A DNA stretch of 57,640 nucleotides from Psychrosphaera sp. (lineage in GTDB: Bacteria > Pseudomonadota > Gammaproteobacteria > Enterobacterales > Alteromonadaceae), in the NCBI GenBank assembly GCA_028098005.1, contig JAOHFM010000005.1:1-57640 (forward strand), given 5' to 3'. Positions within the stretch are counted from its first letter, which is position 1. Every line of letters begins with the position of its first letter. The notes beneath the pieces were generated by a model. It ran no database searches, was not told the origin of the DNA, and saw nothing but the letters and a program-made list of their open reading frames with translations. Shown here one piece after another: positions 36,696 to 46,078 of this stretch. The translations under genes and the position numbers were made by a program.

Positions 36696-38585
36696 ATGCA
36701 TAGGTTATTAAAAAGGCAAATAAAGAAATACCTTTCGAATACCGAGGTTGAGGGTGATCTCGCAGAGTTTATTAATGCAATTGACCTGGCTTACGAGCAA
36801 AGTGAGAAAGAGCTAGCCTTAATAGACCGATCGTTGGATTTAACATCGACGGAATTATCCAGCCGGAATGAATCTTTGAGAGACGAAGTCGAAAAACAAA
36901 GGGCTGTTCAAAGTGAGCTATCTCATTCACTTGCTGCGTTAAACGCAACGTTCGATTCTACCGGTGAAGCGATAATAGCAGTTAACTTAGAAGGCGCGGT
37001 TACTAAGTATAATCAAATGGCCGCACAGTTATTTAATCCTAACTTGCTTAACACACGGCAACTAACGTTTCTTAAATTCAAATCAGTACTTAAACAGATC
37101 GATGATGTTACCCGCTTTAGTCACAAAGTAAGACAAATAAAAAATAATCAGTTAAGTGATTTATATGGGCAATTTAAGTTTAAAGACGGACGCTTTTTTG
37201 AATATCACACATTACCTCAAGTTCAGAATAATGAGGTATTAGGCCGGGTTTGGTGTTTTAGAGACATCAGTGAACTAAAACACAATGAAGCTATGGTGCA
37301 GCATCAGGCCTTTCATGATGCTTTAACGGGACTGCCTAATCGAGCATTGTTGGATGATAGACTTTCTCACGGCATAACGTATTGCAATCGTTTTAATACT
37401 CAACTCTCAGTGTTATTTATTGACTTAGATGATTTTAAAAAAGTAAATGACAATGCCGGACATCAAGCTGGAGATGCCGTTTTAAAAGAAGTAACACGCA
37501 GGATTAATAGTTGCATTCGAGACGTCGATACCATTGCCCGCTTAGGCGGAGATGAATTTGTTGTTTTATTAGAAAATTTGCAAGACTTAAATACATCCTC
37601 TGTGATTAGTAACCGTATTATAGACTCCATTGTTAAGCCCTTTTTGATAGGAGACAGTGAGTTTTATATTTCTTCAAGTATTGGCATTAGTATATATCCT
37701 AAAGATGGTGACAATACCGATGAATTGCTGCGAAAGGCGGACATGGCTATGTATCATGCAAAGGCCTTAGGTAAAAACAATCATCAGTATTTCGACTCTG
37801 AGTTAGAGCGCACTTCTATTCAACAGCTGCAAATTGAAAATCATTTACGGGAAGCGATTCACAAAAATGAGTTTCATCTGAACTATCAACCTAAAGTAGA
37901 CCTTAAAACGAATAGAATCATAGGTTTTGAAGCACTGCTAAGGTGGAATCAGACAGAAGTTAGCAACGCGCCTGATGTTTTTATACCTGTTGCAGAACAA
38001 ACCGGATTAATTAATGACATTGGCCTTTGGGTGCTTGATCAAGCGTGTTCTGACGCAAAGTATTGGGTGGATCAAGGATATGGTTTAATGCCTATCGCAG
38101 TAAATGTTTCGCCAGTTGAGTTTCGAAACAAACGCCTAATTGAACAGATTAAAATGACCATTAACAAGTATGGCATCCCGCCGAGTGCTATAGAAATAGA
38201 AATAACGGAGTCGTTGTTTTTAGACAATATTTCATTGGTGAAAAGTATTTTGCAAAAGCTTCGGGATTTTGGTGTAAGTGTTGCGGTGGATGATTTTGGA
38301 ACGGGATATTCGTCGTTGCAGTATTTACATGAACTACCGATAGATATTCTAAAAATAGATAAGTCTTTTATATTGGACTTAAGCAATCAACCACACAACG
38401 CAGCTATTGCCGACAGTATAATCAACTTAGGGCATAACTTAGGCTTAAAGGTTGTTGCTGAAGGAATTGAGAATCAGTCTTCTATGTCGTTTTTGCAGCA
38501 CCGAGGGTGCGACATAGGCCAAGGTTATTTTATGTATAAACCCATGAGTAAAGATAAGGTGAGTGCAATTTTATCTCAAGCCTAG
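36696..38585 (+). CDS. PAS-GGDEF-EAL bifunctional c-di-GMP enzyme
   Basis: A 629-residue soluble protein. An N-terminal region with a coiled coil (about 33-78) leads into a PAS domain (about 80-195). The GGDEF domain has an intact LGGDEF loop (284-288) and an RDVD I-site (275-278). The EAL domain has FEALLRW (412-414), with NVSPVEF, EIEITES, DDFGTGYSS, KIDKSF and AEGIE. Both halves look catalytically competent, so it could make or break c-di-GMP, with the PAS and the partner FIST protein setting the balance. There is no signal peptide or membrane helix. Confidence 0.93.
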   Translation: MHRLLKRQIKKYLSNTEVEGDLAEFINAIDLAYEQSEKELALIDRSLDLTSTELSSRNESLRDEVEKQRAVQSELSHSLAALNATFDSTGEAIIAVNLEGAVTKYNQMAAQLFNPNLLNTRQLTFLKFKSVLKQIDDVTRFSHKVRQIKNNQLSDLYGQFKFKDGRFFEYHTLPQVQNNEVLGRVWCFRDISELKHNEAMVQHQAFHDALTGLPNRALLDDRLSHGITYCNRFNTQLSVLFIDLDDFKKVNDNAGHQAGDAVLKEVTRRINSCIRDVDTIARLGGDEFVVLLENLQDLNTSSVISNRIIDSIVKPFLIGDSEFYISSSIGISIYPKDGDNTDELLRKADMAMYHAKALGKNNHQYFDSELERTSIQQLQIENHLREAIHKNEFHLNYQPKVDLKTNRIIGFEALLRWNQTEVSNAPDVFIPVAEQTGLINDIGLWVLDQACSDAKYWVDQGYGLMPIAVNVSPVEFRNKRLIEQIKMTINKYGIPPSAIEIEITESLFLDNISLVKSILQKLRDFGVSVAVDDFGTGYSSLQYLHELPIDILKIDKSFILDLSNQPHNAAIADSIINLGHNLGLKVVAEGIENQSSMSFLQHRGCDIGQGYFMYKPMSKDKVSAILSQA

Positions 38586-38714
38586 GGTTTTTATACGTAT
38601 TAAAACTGACATTAGTTTACTGTGTTATAGAAATATATTTTTAATTGAAAAACTGATCGCTTTAAAAAACAACTGCGTAAAAAATGAACTAATAACGCAA
38701 TAAGGATTTTTAAA

Positions 38715-40520
38715 GTGATAAAAATTAAAGCTCTACTCCTAATAATTTGTAGTATGTTTTTTATTCAAGCGTGCAGCGACAACGACGATGATGATTCGAT
38801 GTCCACCATTGTTGATGTTGCCGTGGCAAATGGTAATTTCACTACGTTAGTAACAGCCCTCCAAACAACGGGTCTCGATGTGACACTATCAGACCCTAAC
38901 AGTCGATTTACCGTATTTGCGCCAACAGACGATGCCTTTGCATTGCTTGGTGATAGTACAATTAATGACTTACTCAATGACACTGACACGCTAACAAATA
39001 TACTGACTTATCACGTCATAAGTGGTGACGTGAATTCATCAGATGCAATTGCCGCTGCAGGAACCACCGTCGAGACAGTTAATGGTAGTCGAGTTGGTTT
39101 ATCTCTTGATGGCAATAGCTTACTTGTAAATGCAGTTACGGTGACGGCAACAGATATTGAAACTGACAATGGTATTATTCACGTCATTGACGCAGTGTTA
39201 ATGCCACCCAAAGCAAAAGGTGAACCAGTAGACAACATTATCGAAACTGCAACGGCGGCTGGGAACTTTACAACATTGCTATCAGTATTAGAGGCGACAG
39301 ACTTGGATGTGGTTCTGCAAAATGCAGATGCTACGTTCACGGTTTTCGCCCCAACCGATGAGGCGTTTGCCGCTATAGATGAAGCTACGTTAGCGCTACT
39401 ATTAGATAACCCAGACGTGCTTACCGCTATCTTATTGCAGCATGTTGTAACGTCGGAGGTTAATTCAATAAGTGCCTACGCTCTAAACGGAACGGAAGTT
39501 GAAACTGCTTCAGAAGCACAAATAAATATAGGTATTAATACTTCTTCAGACTTAATTACCTTTGGTGGTGCTAATGTAACAACGAGTGATGTATATGCGT
39601 CAAATGGTATCGTCCACATAATTGATGCTGTTGTAATTGGTTCAGTTGAGCTACCAGCTCCACCTGTTAGCTTAGTTGATGTAGCGAGAGGCAATGACAA
39701 CTTCACTACACTTGTGGCGGCATTAGAAGCAACTGAGTTAGATTTAGTACTAGCAGATTTAGGGACTGATTACACAGTATTCGCACCTACAAATGCAGCT
39801 TTCGATAAATTACCAGAAGGCCAGCTTGAAAGCTTACTTGCTGATCCTGAAGCACTATCAAATGTTCTCTTGTATCATGTTTTAGCCGGTAAAGTTATGT
39901 CAGACGCAGCAGTTACGGCTGCTCAGTCAGACATAAATGAGATTGCCACTGCGAACACTCAAAAATTGGCATTGTCATATGTGGATTCCACTTTATATGT
40001 TAACAATTCGGTTGTAATAACCACCGATGTAATGGCAGATAATGGCTTGATCCACGCCATTGATACAGTGCTTATGCCACCTTCAGAGCGTGGCACGCCA
40101 ACCAGTAATATCACTGAAGTTGCAATAGCTGACGAACGGTTTACCACATTAGTAGATGCTCTAACTCAAGCTGATTTAGTAGACACGCTATCAAATGAAG
40201 AGGCTAGTTTTACAGTATTCGCACCAACAAACAATGCGTTTGATAAAATTGATAGCGCTGAATTAGATGCCTTATTAGCCGACAACGACGCGCTAACAGA
40301 GGTGTTACTGCAGCATGTTATTGCCGCTGAAGTGAATTCAATTAGCGCATACGCAGCAAATGGAACGTCTGTTGAAACGGTATCCGGTAACAGCGTTAAC
40401 GTGTCTATCGATACAAATACTAGAACATTATTGTTTGGTGGTGCTGCTGTTGTGATAACAGATATATACACTACAAACGGTATTATTCATGTAATCGATA
40501 CTGTAGTCGTTGAGCCATAG
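38715..40520 (+). CDS. Four-domain fasciclin (FAS1) surface lipoprotein
   Basis: Start GTG 38715 follows AAGGA. The 601-residue protein has a lipoprotein signal ending IQAC (Cys20), then an Asp-rich linker (SDNDDDDS). Four FAS1 domains follow (about 30-168, 175-315, 318-460, 468-600). Each shows the H1 motif (FTVFAPTDDAF and variants) and H2 motif (NGIIHVIDAVLMPP and variants). Repeats 1 and 3, and 2 and 4, resemble each other most (for example LLQHVVTSEVNSISAYA with LLQHVIAAEVNSISAYA), pointing to duplication of a two-domain block. FAS1 domains mediate adhesion, so a role in cell-surface or matrix attachment is inferred. It is a single gene with a hairpin after it. Confidence 0.92.
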   Translation: MIKIKALLLIICSMFFIQACSDNDDDDSMSTIVDVAVANGNFTTLVTALQTTGLDVTLSDPNSRFTVFAPTDDAFALLGDSTINDLLNDTDTLTNILTYHVISGDVNSSDAIAAAGTTVETVNGSRVGLSLDGNSLLVNAVTVTATDIETDNGIIHVIDAVLMPPKAKGEPVDNIIETATAAGNFTTLLSVLEATDLDVVLQNADATFTVFAPTDEAFAAIDEATLALLLDNPDVLTAILLQHVVTSEVNSISAYALNGTEVETASEAQINIGINTSSDLITFGGANVTTSDVYASNGIVHIIDAVVIGSVELPAPPVSLVDVARGNDNFTTLVAALEATELDLVLADLGTDYTVFAPTNAAFDKLPEGQLESLLADPEALSNVLLYHVLAGKVMSDAAVTAAQSDINEIATANTQKLALSYVDSTLYVNNSVVITTDVMADNGLIHAIDTVLMPPSERGTPTSNITEVAIADERFTTLVDALTQADLVDTLSNEEASFTVFAPTNNAFDKIDSAELDALLADNDALTEVLLQHVIAAEVNSISAYAANGTSVETVSGNSVNVSIDTNTRTLLFGGAAVVITDIYTTNGIIHVIDTVVVEP

Positions 40521-40567
40521 AGAGTGAAACTGCAAAAAGGTAAATTTGTATAAATTGCAATCCGTAC

Positions 40568-40595
40568 AAGCGAAGCGCTACAAAGTGCTTCGCTT
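40568..40595 (+). terminator. 12-bp hairpin between the fasciclin gene and the convergent small gene
   Basis: AAGCGAAGCGCT (40568-40579), loop ACAA, AGTGCTTCGCTT (40584-40595), one G-U pair. A short TTGTT follows on the plus strand. Probable terminator, perhaps acting in both directions. Confidence 0.65.
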
Positions 40596-40597
40596 TG

Positions 40598-40765
40598 TTA
40601 ATTAACCTCTTTTACATTAGAGTCTAAAGAAGCGTCAACACTTTTGGCCAATTCGGCTCGGTCAGCCTTACTCACGTATTTCTCTTTTTTCTTTGGATTG
40701 CGCTTTTCATTTCGTTTTTTTGCCTTGCGCTTCAAAGTTTCATTAATCTTTTTCTTTCGATTCAT
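40598..40765 (-). CDS. Small basic DUF2986-like protein
   Basis: A 55-residue protein, shorter than usual gene-caller limits. It reads MNRKKKINETLKRKAKKRN, then YVSKADRAELA near the middle, with an acidic tail. This matches the small DUF2986 family of Vibrio, Shewanella and Alteromonadales (MNRxKKINxTLKxKAKK... YISKADRAKL), whose function is unknown. Family proteins begin at MNRK, so I chose ATG 40765 over an in-frame ATG four codons upstream (40777). The N-terminal half is extremely Lys/Arg-rich, suggesting nucleic-acid or ribosome contact (inference). It lies convergent to the fasciclin gene and downstream of the chemoreceptor gene. Confidence 0.8.
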   Translation of the reverse strand: MNRKKKINETLKRKAKKRNEKRNPKKKEKYVSKADRAELAKSVDASLDSNVKEVN

Positions 40766-40811
40766 TGTTTGCTGCATCCACTGAAAAATAGAAGGGCATT
40801 ATAATATGAAT

Positions 40812-40834
40812 AAAAGCCATTAGGAATGGCCTTT
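40812..40834 (-). terminator. Rho-independent terminator of the chemoreceptor gene
   Basis: On the minus strand: AAAGGCCATT, loop CCT, AATGGCTTTT and further Ts. It lies about 45 bases after the chemoreceptor stop and just before the DUF2986-like gene. Confidence 0.7.
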
Positions 40835-40876
40835 ATGTTGCCTACTATACAATCCCCAATGCTTCCTGTTTGTAAA

Positions 40877-42412
40877 TCACTCTTTGAAGGTCAATACCAT
40901 AGACGATAGTTTGTCGGTGCGGTTAGCTATTTCTGAGCTTGAATTTAAGACAGACTCAGCTTGATCCAAGTTGTTCTGAGACGCATCACTGATATTTATT
41001 ATATTTTGGCTAATCTCTTGCGAAACTAAGCTTTGCTCTTCTGTTGCAGTAGATATCTGAATTGCTAAATCAGCAATTTCAGCAATGGATTGATAAACAT
41101 CCTGTACCATTTTTTGAGATTGCTCTGCTTTTAAAACACAAACTTCAGCTGAATCTTTACCTTTATCCATCATGTCAGACCATGAAAGTAAAACTGACTG
41201 AATCTCTGAAATAGATTTTTGAATTTGTTCAGTTGCGCCATGAGTACGACTAGATAAAGCTCGAACTTCATCAGCCACCACAGAAAAGCCTCGTCCATGT
41301 TCTCCAGCACGAGCTGCTTCAATAGCGGCATTAAGGGCTAGTAAATTAGTTTGGTCAGCAATTCCTTGAATTTCTTGCATTATATCGCCAATTTTTTCTG
41401 CTTCATTTGCAAGTTCTGCTGCTGAGTTTGCGGATTTAGAAACCTCAACAGCAAGGCTATTCACTTGTACCATTGTTTCGCCCATGACTGAGCTAGCTGT
41501 TTCACAGTTTTTATGGGCAAACTTAACTTTGTCATTTGTACTTGTGGTATTTTTTGCAACTTCTTCAATTGTTGCTACCATTTCTTCAACAGCCGTAGCC
41601 ACTAGGTGAAGTTCCTCTGTTTCACGCTCAACTCCGTCTTTTGACTCATTTGCTGCTTGTTTTAAATCAATTGTTTTTTTACTTAACTCGCCACTATTAT
41701 CTACGACTCGTCCTAGTATGGTTTTAACTTTTCCTTGAAGTATTTTGTTCTGAAACTTAAATGGACTTAAAGTGTCGTTTCCACAATAAACTAAGCGGGA
41801 AATACTATCTGACTTAGCTTTAATGGCCTCACTTTGTTTCGGTAAGTCTATCAATTCAGTTTTGAATGCCAAAAATGGACTAATGATAAAACCAAGTAAG
41901 AAGAGTGGTTGTACCGTAGTTAAATAAGCAAAAAGTATTGTCAATAGTGCAAAAAGAACGACCTTAGATTTATAACTATCTGTCCAACGAGTAACGGATT
42001 TGCCTGCTTTTAATTTCTCATATGCTGAAATCGCATTGTTTTTTAGTTCAGAGGTTAGGTTGGTTCGTACTGATTGATACCCAACAACTTGTTCATTTTC
42101 ATAAATAGGCGTTACAAATGCGTCAACCCAATAATAACGACCATCTTTGCATCTATTTTTAACTGCACCACGCCACGAACGTCCAGATTGAATATTGGTC
42201 CATAGATCTGCAAACGCCTCCTTGGGCATATCAGGGTGCCTTACAATGTTGTGATTTTTGCCAACTAATTCATCATGCTCAAAACCGGCCACACGACAAA
42301 ATGCATCATTTGCATAGGTAATGACACCACGCAGGTCTGTCGTAGAGACCAACTCTTCGGTGTCTAAAAACTTAACTTCCTCATCAATTATTTCTAAATT
42401 TTTTTTATTCAT
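40877..42412 (-). CDS. Aer-like PAS methyl-accepting chemotaxis protein
   Basis: This 511-residue chemoreceptor has an N-terminal cytoplasmic PAS domain (about 15-120) of the Aer type: [51 protein letters not shown]. In Aer this fold binds FAD and senses redox or oxygen. Two closely spaced membrane helices (about 148-185) follow, then a signalling domain whose conserved tip reads [35 protein letters not shown] (shown only as landmark; near 335-370). No periplasmic domain is present. It should signal to CheA/CheW, encoded elsewhere. FAD binding is inferred from family. Confidence 0.92.
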   Translation of the reverse strand: MNKKNLEIIDEEVKFLDTEELVSTTDLRGVITYANDAFCRVAGFEHDELVGKNHNIVRHPDMPKEAFADLWTNIQSGRSWRGAVKNRCKDGRYYWVDAFVTPIYENEQVVGYQSVRTNLTSELKNNAISAYEKLKAGKSVTRWTDSYKSKVVLFALLTILFAYLTTVQPLFLLGFIISPFLAFKTELIDLPKQSEAIKAKSDSISRLVYCGNDTLSPFKFQNKILQGKVKTILGRVVDNSGELSKKTIDLKQAANESKDGVERETEELHLVATAVEEMVATIEEVAKNTTSTNDKVKFAHKNCETASSVMGETMVQVNSLAVEVSKSANSAAELANEAEKIGDIMQEIQGIADQTNLLALNAAIEAARAGEHGRGFSVVADEVRALSSRTHGATEQIQKSISEIQSVLLSWSDMMDKGKDSAEVCVLKAEQSQKMVQDVYQSIAEIADLAIQISTATEEQSLVSQEISQNIINISDASQNNLDQAESVLNSSSEIANRTDKLSSMVLTFKE

Positions 42413-42544
42413 AAAAGTCTATATCTTGGCAATTGAATACTTTAGTTATAAAAAGTGTAGACCCATAATTTGTGATTTGTAGCGAGGTAGAAGATTTAAT
42501 TTAGCGATAAGCTAGTGATAAGTTAGTAATTAGAGTAGAAATAA

Positions 42545-42582
42545 AAAGCCCCAAATTACATAAAGTAAAAATCCAGGGCTTT
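42545..42582 (-). terminator. Terminator-like hairpin of the subtilase gene
   Basis: On the minus strand AAAGCCC and GGGCTTT pair across a long loop of about 24 bases, followed by TTTTTAT. It lies 38 bases after the protease stop. Confidence 0.5.
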
Positions 42583-42620
42583 ATTTTTTTAATCTATGCC
42601 TCAGGTCAAGGCATCAATGA

Positions 42621-45119
42621 TTAAAAACTAGCTGTTACTTCGTTTGAACAAGCTGGAGTGCCAGCGTTACATACTTTGTATGTAAACGATGTACCTGTAG
42701 CTCTGCGTTCACGGTCTCTATAGATTCCAGTATTAGAAACTGTATCGTATAGTACTCCGTTACGGTAAACGTCGACCATTTCTGCAGTGCTTCCATCATA
42801 TGAGAAGTCTACACGTAGGCTGCCAAATCGTGTCAAATAAGCGCGTTTTATTTCAGCGGTAATGACATCCGTTGAAACAGTAACTGACGCAGTAAATGTA
42901 TCTGATTCACCAGTCGCATCTGTCACTGTAAGTGTTACATCATAAGCTCCTGCATCAGCATATGTGTGAGCTGGGTTTTGCTCTGAAGAAGAAGAACCAT
43001 CTCCAAAGTCCCATGCCCAGCTAACAATATCGTTGTTAGCATCAGAGCTCATATCTGCAAACATCACCGTCAACCCAGATACTTCAGAAGAGAAGTCTGC
43101 TTGAGGGGCAGCAGGTAAAACTTCTCCTAAACCAGAAATTGTCATTGACCAATTGTTCAATGTGCCAACATCCGCAGCATAATTGTCAGAAACACTTAGA
43201 GTCCAATCACCTGTTGCCACTTCACCGTTGAAGGCGTCTGTAGCAAAGCTTTGATCGATATCATCAGCGCTACCGCCAGCTGAGTTGTGCAATACAACTG
43301 CAGTACCAGAAGGAGACGTTAACGTTATTATTAAGTCAGCAATGTATGTGTGCGTGATATTTATGTAGCTGCTGCTACCAAATACAGTTAAAGGATCTGC
43401 AACTGAGATAACAGATGTTATTCCTTCAGGAGTATTATCTGGAATATCAACAGAAACATTATTGCTATAAGTAACGTCTACTAATCCTTGAGGCTCTACG
43501 TATAATTCAACTCGTTTTGACTTAACAATATCACCGCTAGTAGCTGTTATTGTAAAGCTGTAATCACCCCAATTAGTTTCATCTGTAGTCGGTACAGATA
43601 GTACGAAGCTTTGACCTGGGGTAACTGTATCTGTTGATAAGAAAGCACCACCAAGTGAATCATCAAGCGTTAAACTTACTACACCGTCCCAATCAGCTAT
43701 TGAGCCTACATCGAATGAGTAAGTTGCTGTTTCGCCAGCTACTACAGTCTGATTAGCTGGAGCAACATTTAAGGTAAAGCTTGGTTCAGGATCTGCATCG
43801 AGTAATGCGTTGTGCACATTTAAGCGCTTGCCTGACACCGTTTTACCTAGCAGTGCAGCGTTATCGTCGCCCGAATTCATTAGCAATGCTTTCATTTCAG
43901 CAGCACTTAATTCAGGATTAACAGACCATGCTAATGCTGCAGCGCCTGCAACATGTGGTGTAGCCATCGATGTACCTGAAAATGATGAATAACCACCACC
44001 TGGAACTGTAGATAAAATAGCTGAACCTGGTGCGCCTAAATCAACAGTAGTTAAACCCCACTGAGAAAAACTAGACATTCCATCTGTATGAGTAGTACTT
44101 GCTACTGCAACAATAGAGTCAAGTGAATAACCAGAAGGGTAGCTTGCTGTTGCATCATTATCATACGCATCATTACCAGCGGCCGCTAAGAATAGAATAT
44201 TTGCTTCTTCAGAAACCGTCAAACCATCAAACATTGCTTGGCTAAAACCGCCGCCACCCCAACTGTTATTGGTTGCTTTAACGTTAACACCGTTGTTTTT
44301 TAATGCAACAAAGTAGTCAACACACTCTAAAGCATCTGATGACGAGCCTGAACCTGACGCATCAAGGAACTTACAGCCAATGATAGAAACTTCGTGGTTA
44401 ACACCAACAACTCCTTCACCATTATTACCAGTAGCGCCTATAGTACCGGCTACGTGAGTACCATGGCCGTTGTCATCCATTGGATCACCGCTACCTGTAA
44501 TAGCATTAATACCATGTACGTCATCAACGTAACCATTACCGTCGTTATCAATGCCATCGCCAGCAATTTCACCTGGGTTAACCCACATGTTAGCAGCTAA
44601 GTCTGGATGAGTATGATCAACACCAGAGTCTATTACACCTATTACTACGTCTCTGCTACCTATAGAAATATCCCAAGCTTCAGGTGCATCTATATCTGCG
44701 TCCGCTGTTCCACCTGTTTGGCCAGTGTTATTCATGCCCCAAAGTTCAGAATAGCGCTCGTCGTCTGGTGTACCAGCTGCATGTAAAATGTAATCTGGCT
44801 CCGCATATAAAACTGAAGAGTTTTTATTAAGTTTTGCAATGGCTTCTTTTACCGTTAAGCCTTTTAACGAATACTGAGCAACACGTCCGTTCATAATATT
44901 ACGGTAGCGGTCGTCCACTTCGTCGTTGTTTAAGTCAGAAATCTTAGCGCCTAATTGGCTACGCACTGACTTTCTATGAAGTTTGGAAGCTGAGTCTTTG
45001 TATACAACAATTACAGAATCCGCTTTGTAAGCGTTATTGTTCTCAACTTTATGTTCTACTGATGCTGTCGCCATTGCTGGCAGCATAGCTAGTGATAATG
45101 CAGTTAATTTTAATTTCAT
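42621..45119 (-). CDS. Secreted subtilisin-like (S8) protease with P-domain and PKD domain
   Basis: This 832-residue precursor has a Sec signal peptide (to about 19, ATAS) and an I9-type propeptide (about 30-113). The S8 catalytic domain spans about 125-445, with Asp164 (VIDSGVDHTHPDL), His219 (NGHGTHVAG), oxyanion Asn316 (AAAGND) and Ser384 (SGTSMATPHVAG). A beta-sandwich region (450-545) is followed by a proprotein-convertase-like P domain (about 548-665, ITHTYIADLIITLTSP), a PKD domain (about 673-750, SWAWDFGDGSSS), and a C-terminal module of about 80 residues ending in a Cys pair (817, 824). It is probably an extracellular enzyme for degrading particulate protein. It is divergent from the curli operon. 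Confidence 0.95.
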   Translation of the reverse strand: MKLKLTALSLAMLPAMATASVEHKVENNNAYKADSVIVVYKDSASKLHRKSVRSQLGAKISDLNNDEVDDRYRNIMNGRVAQYSLKGLTVKEAIAKLNKNSSVLYAEPDYILHAAGTPDDERYSELWGMNNTGQTGGTADADIDAPEAWDISIGSRDVVIGVIDSGVDHTHPDLAANMWVNPGEIAGDGIDNDGNGYVDDVHGINAITGSGDPMDDNGHGTHVAGTIGATGNNGEGVVGVNHEVSIIGCKFLDASGSGSSSDALECVDYFVALKNNGVNVKATNNSWGGGGFSQAMFDGLTVSEEANILFLAAAGNDAYDNDATASYPSGYSLDSIVAVASTTHTDGMSSFSQWGLTTVDLGAPGSAILSTVPGGGYSSFSGTSMATPHVAGAAALAWSVNPELSAAEMKALLMNSGDDNAALLGKTVSGKRLNVHNALLDADPEPSFTLNVAPANQTVVAGETATYSFDVGSIADWDGVVSLTLDDSLGGAFLSTDTVTPGQSFVLSVPTTDETNWGDYSFTITATSGDIVKSKRVELYVEPQGLVDVTYSNNVSVDIPDNTPEGITSVISVADPLTVFGSSSYINITHTYIADLIITLTSPSGTAVVLHNSAGGSADDIDQSFATDAFNGEVATGDWTLSVSDNYAADVGTLNNWSMTISGLGEVLPAAPQADFSSEVSGLTVMFADMSSDANNDIVSWAWDFGDGSSSSEQNPAHTYADAGAYDVTLTVTDATGESDTFTASVTVSTDVITAEIKRAYLTRFGSLRVDFSYDGSTAEMVDVYRNGVLYDTVSNTGIYRDRERRATGTSFTYKVCNAGTPACSNEVTASF

Positions 45120-45570
45120 TTTAAGAATCCACTTCTAGGTTTTAATAATTCAAAGTGCAACTTCTTTGAATTTAAAAGTTAGATTCTTCACTGATTCTCT
45201 ATAAGTACTACTGACTAAAAATATATAACGCATTAACCTTAGCTAAAAATTAGCAAAAACTCCTAACATTATTTTAAAAATGAGAATTAAGTCGTAAGTT
45301 ATTGGGTTTGGCGGGGGCAAAGTAATCCTTTTTTAGTAGTTCTAATGTTTTGCGGTGGAAAGTTAAAACTAATACTTTTTTACCAGAACTTGTTGATGTT
45401 TGCTTCCAATTCGCTCCTGTACTATCCCTATACTCGCCCTGTACCAAATGAATTTTTATGTAGTTAGCTGAAATTATGAGCTTTTTTCTTTATAAGACTT
45501 TAGGGCGATAGTAATCAAAATTTAAAGATACTACTGTAAATGAGCAACGAGATGTTTGATGGCGAGTTAA
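45120..45570. other. AT-rich divergent region between subtilase and curli operon
   Basis: 451 bases that must contain the protease promoter (minus strand) and the csgBA promoter (plus strand). No confident -35/-10 element, CsgD site, ORF or RNA was identified. A large intergenic space upstream of csgB is usual because many regulators act there. Confidence 0.4.
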
Positions 45571-46059
45571 ATGAAAACTAATAAGAAAAATAAATCAAAA
45601 TTGATAAGCGGAATTAGAAGTCACTGCCTTCTAGTTGGGTTTGTGTTTGCGAGTTTTTCTAATGTTTGCAACTCTAACGATTTGTTATCAGGCACTGACC
45701 TAAAAGATTCTTCACTGTCCTTAAGTCTTACTAGCAGAGTAAGCATTACCAACGCTAATCAACAGGTTAGTCAGTTGGTTCTTACTCAGTACGGAATATA
45801 TAACGAAACAACCGTGAGCCAAATGGCAGACGCGGGAAACACATTAAATGTTTTGCAAAATGGCATGTATAACAATGCAAATCTCAGCCAAGTTGGAAAT
45901 AATAATATTATTAACTTAGAACAGCTTGGTAACAGTAACTTTGCAGAGGTCATTCAAGATGGCAATGCCAATTTAGCAAATATAAAACAAACCGGTGAAC
46001 AAACCTTTACTGTTCATCAAATCGGAAGCGATATGGTCGTTAATATTACTCAATATTGA
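45571..46059 (+). CDS. csgB: Minor curlin subunit, nucleator
   Basis: This 162-residue protein is predicted to nucleate curli amyloid on the cell surface. A basic N-terminus (about 18 residues) precedes a hydrophobic signal region (19-33). From about residue 62 there are five Gln/Asn-containing curlin repeats of about 22 residues with the pattern N-x-hydrophobic-x-hydrophobic-x-Q-x-G-x-x-N (for example VLTQYGIYN, VLQNGMYN, LEQLGNSN, VIQDGNAN, IKQTGEQT), ending NITQY. Placement 19 bases before csgA and the CsgB-like length support csgB. It should act outside the cell after export through CsgG. Confidence 0.88.
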   Translation: MKTNKKNKSKLISGIRSHCLLVGFVFASFSNVCNSNDLLSGTDLKDSSLSLSLTSRVSITNANQQVSQLVLTQYGIYNETTVSQMADAGNTLNVLQNGMYNNANLSQVGNNNIINLEQLGNSNFAEVIQDGNANLANIKQTGEQTFTVHQIGSDMVVNITQY

Positions 46060-46078
46060 TAGAGCCGGAGGAAGAAAC

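Noticed and set aside
38810..40510. Repeated DNA in the fasciclin gene considered as a repeat array
   Set aside because: The repetition is at protein level (four FAS1 domains of about 140 residues) and the DNA copies are diverged; it is not a CRISPR or short tandem repeat.
45995..46078. Upstream extension of csgA that would overlap csgB
   Set aside because: The ATG at 46079 has GGAGGA and begins a normal signal peptide; the extension would bury it.
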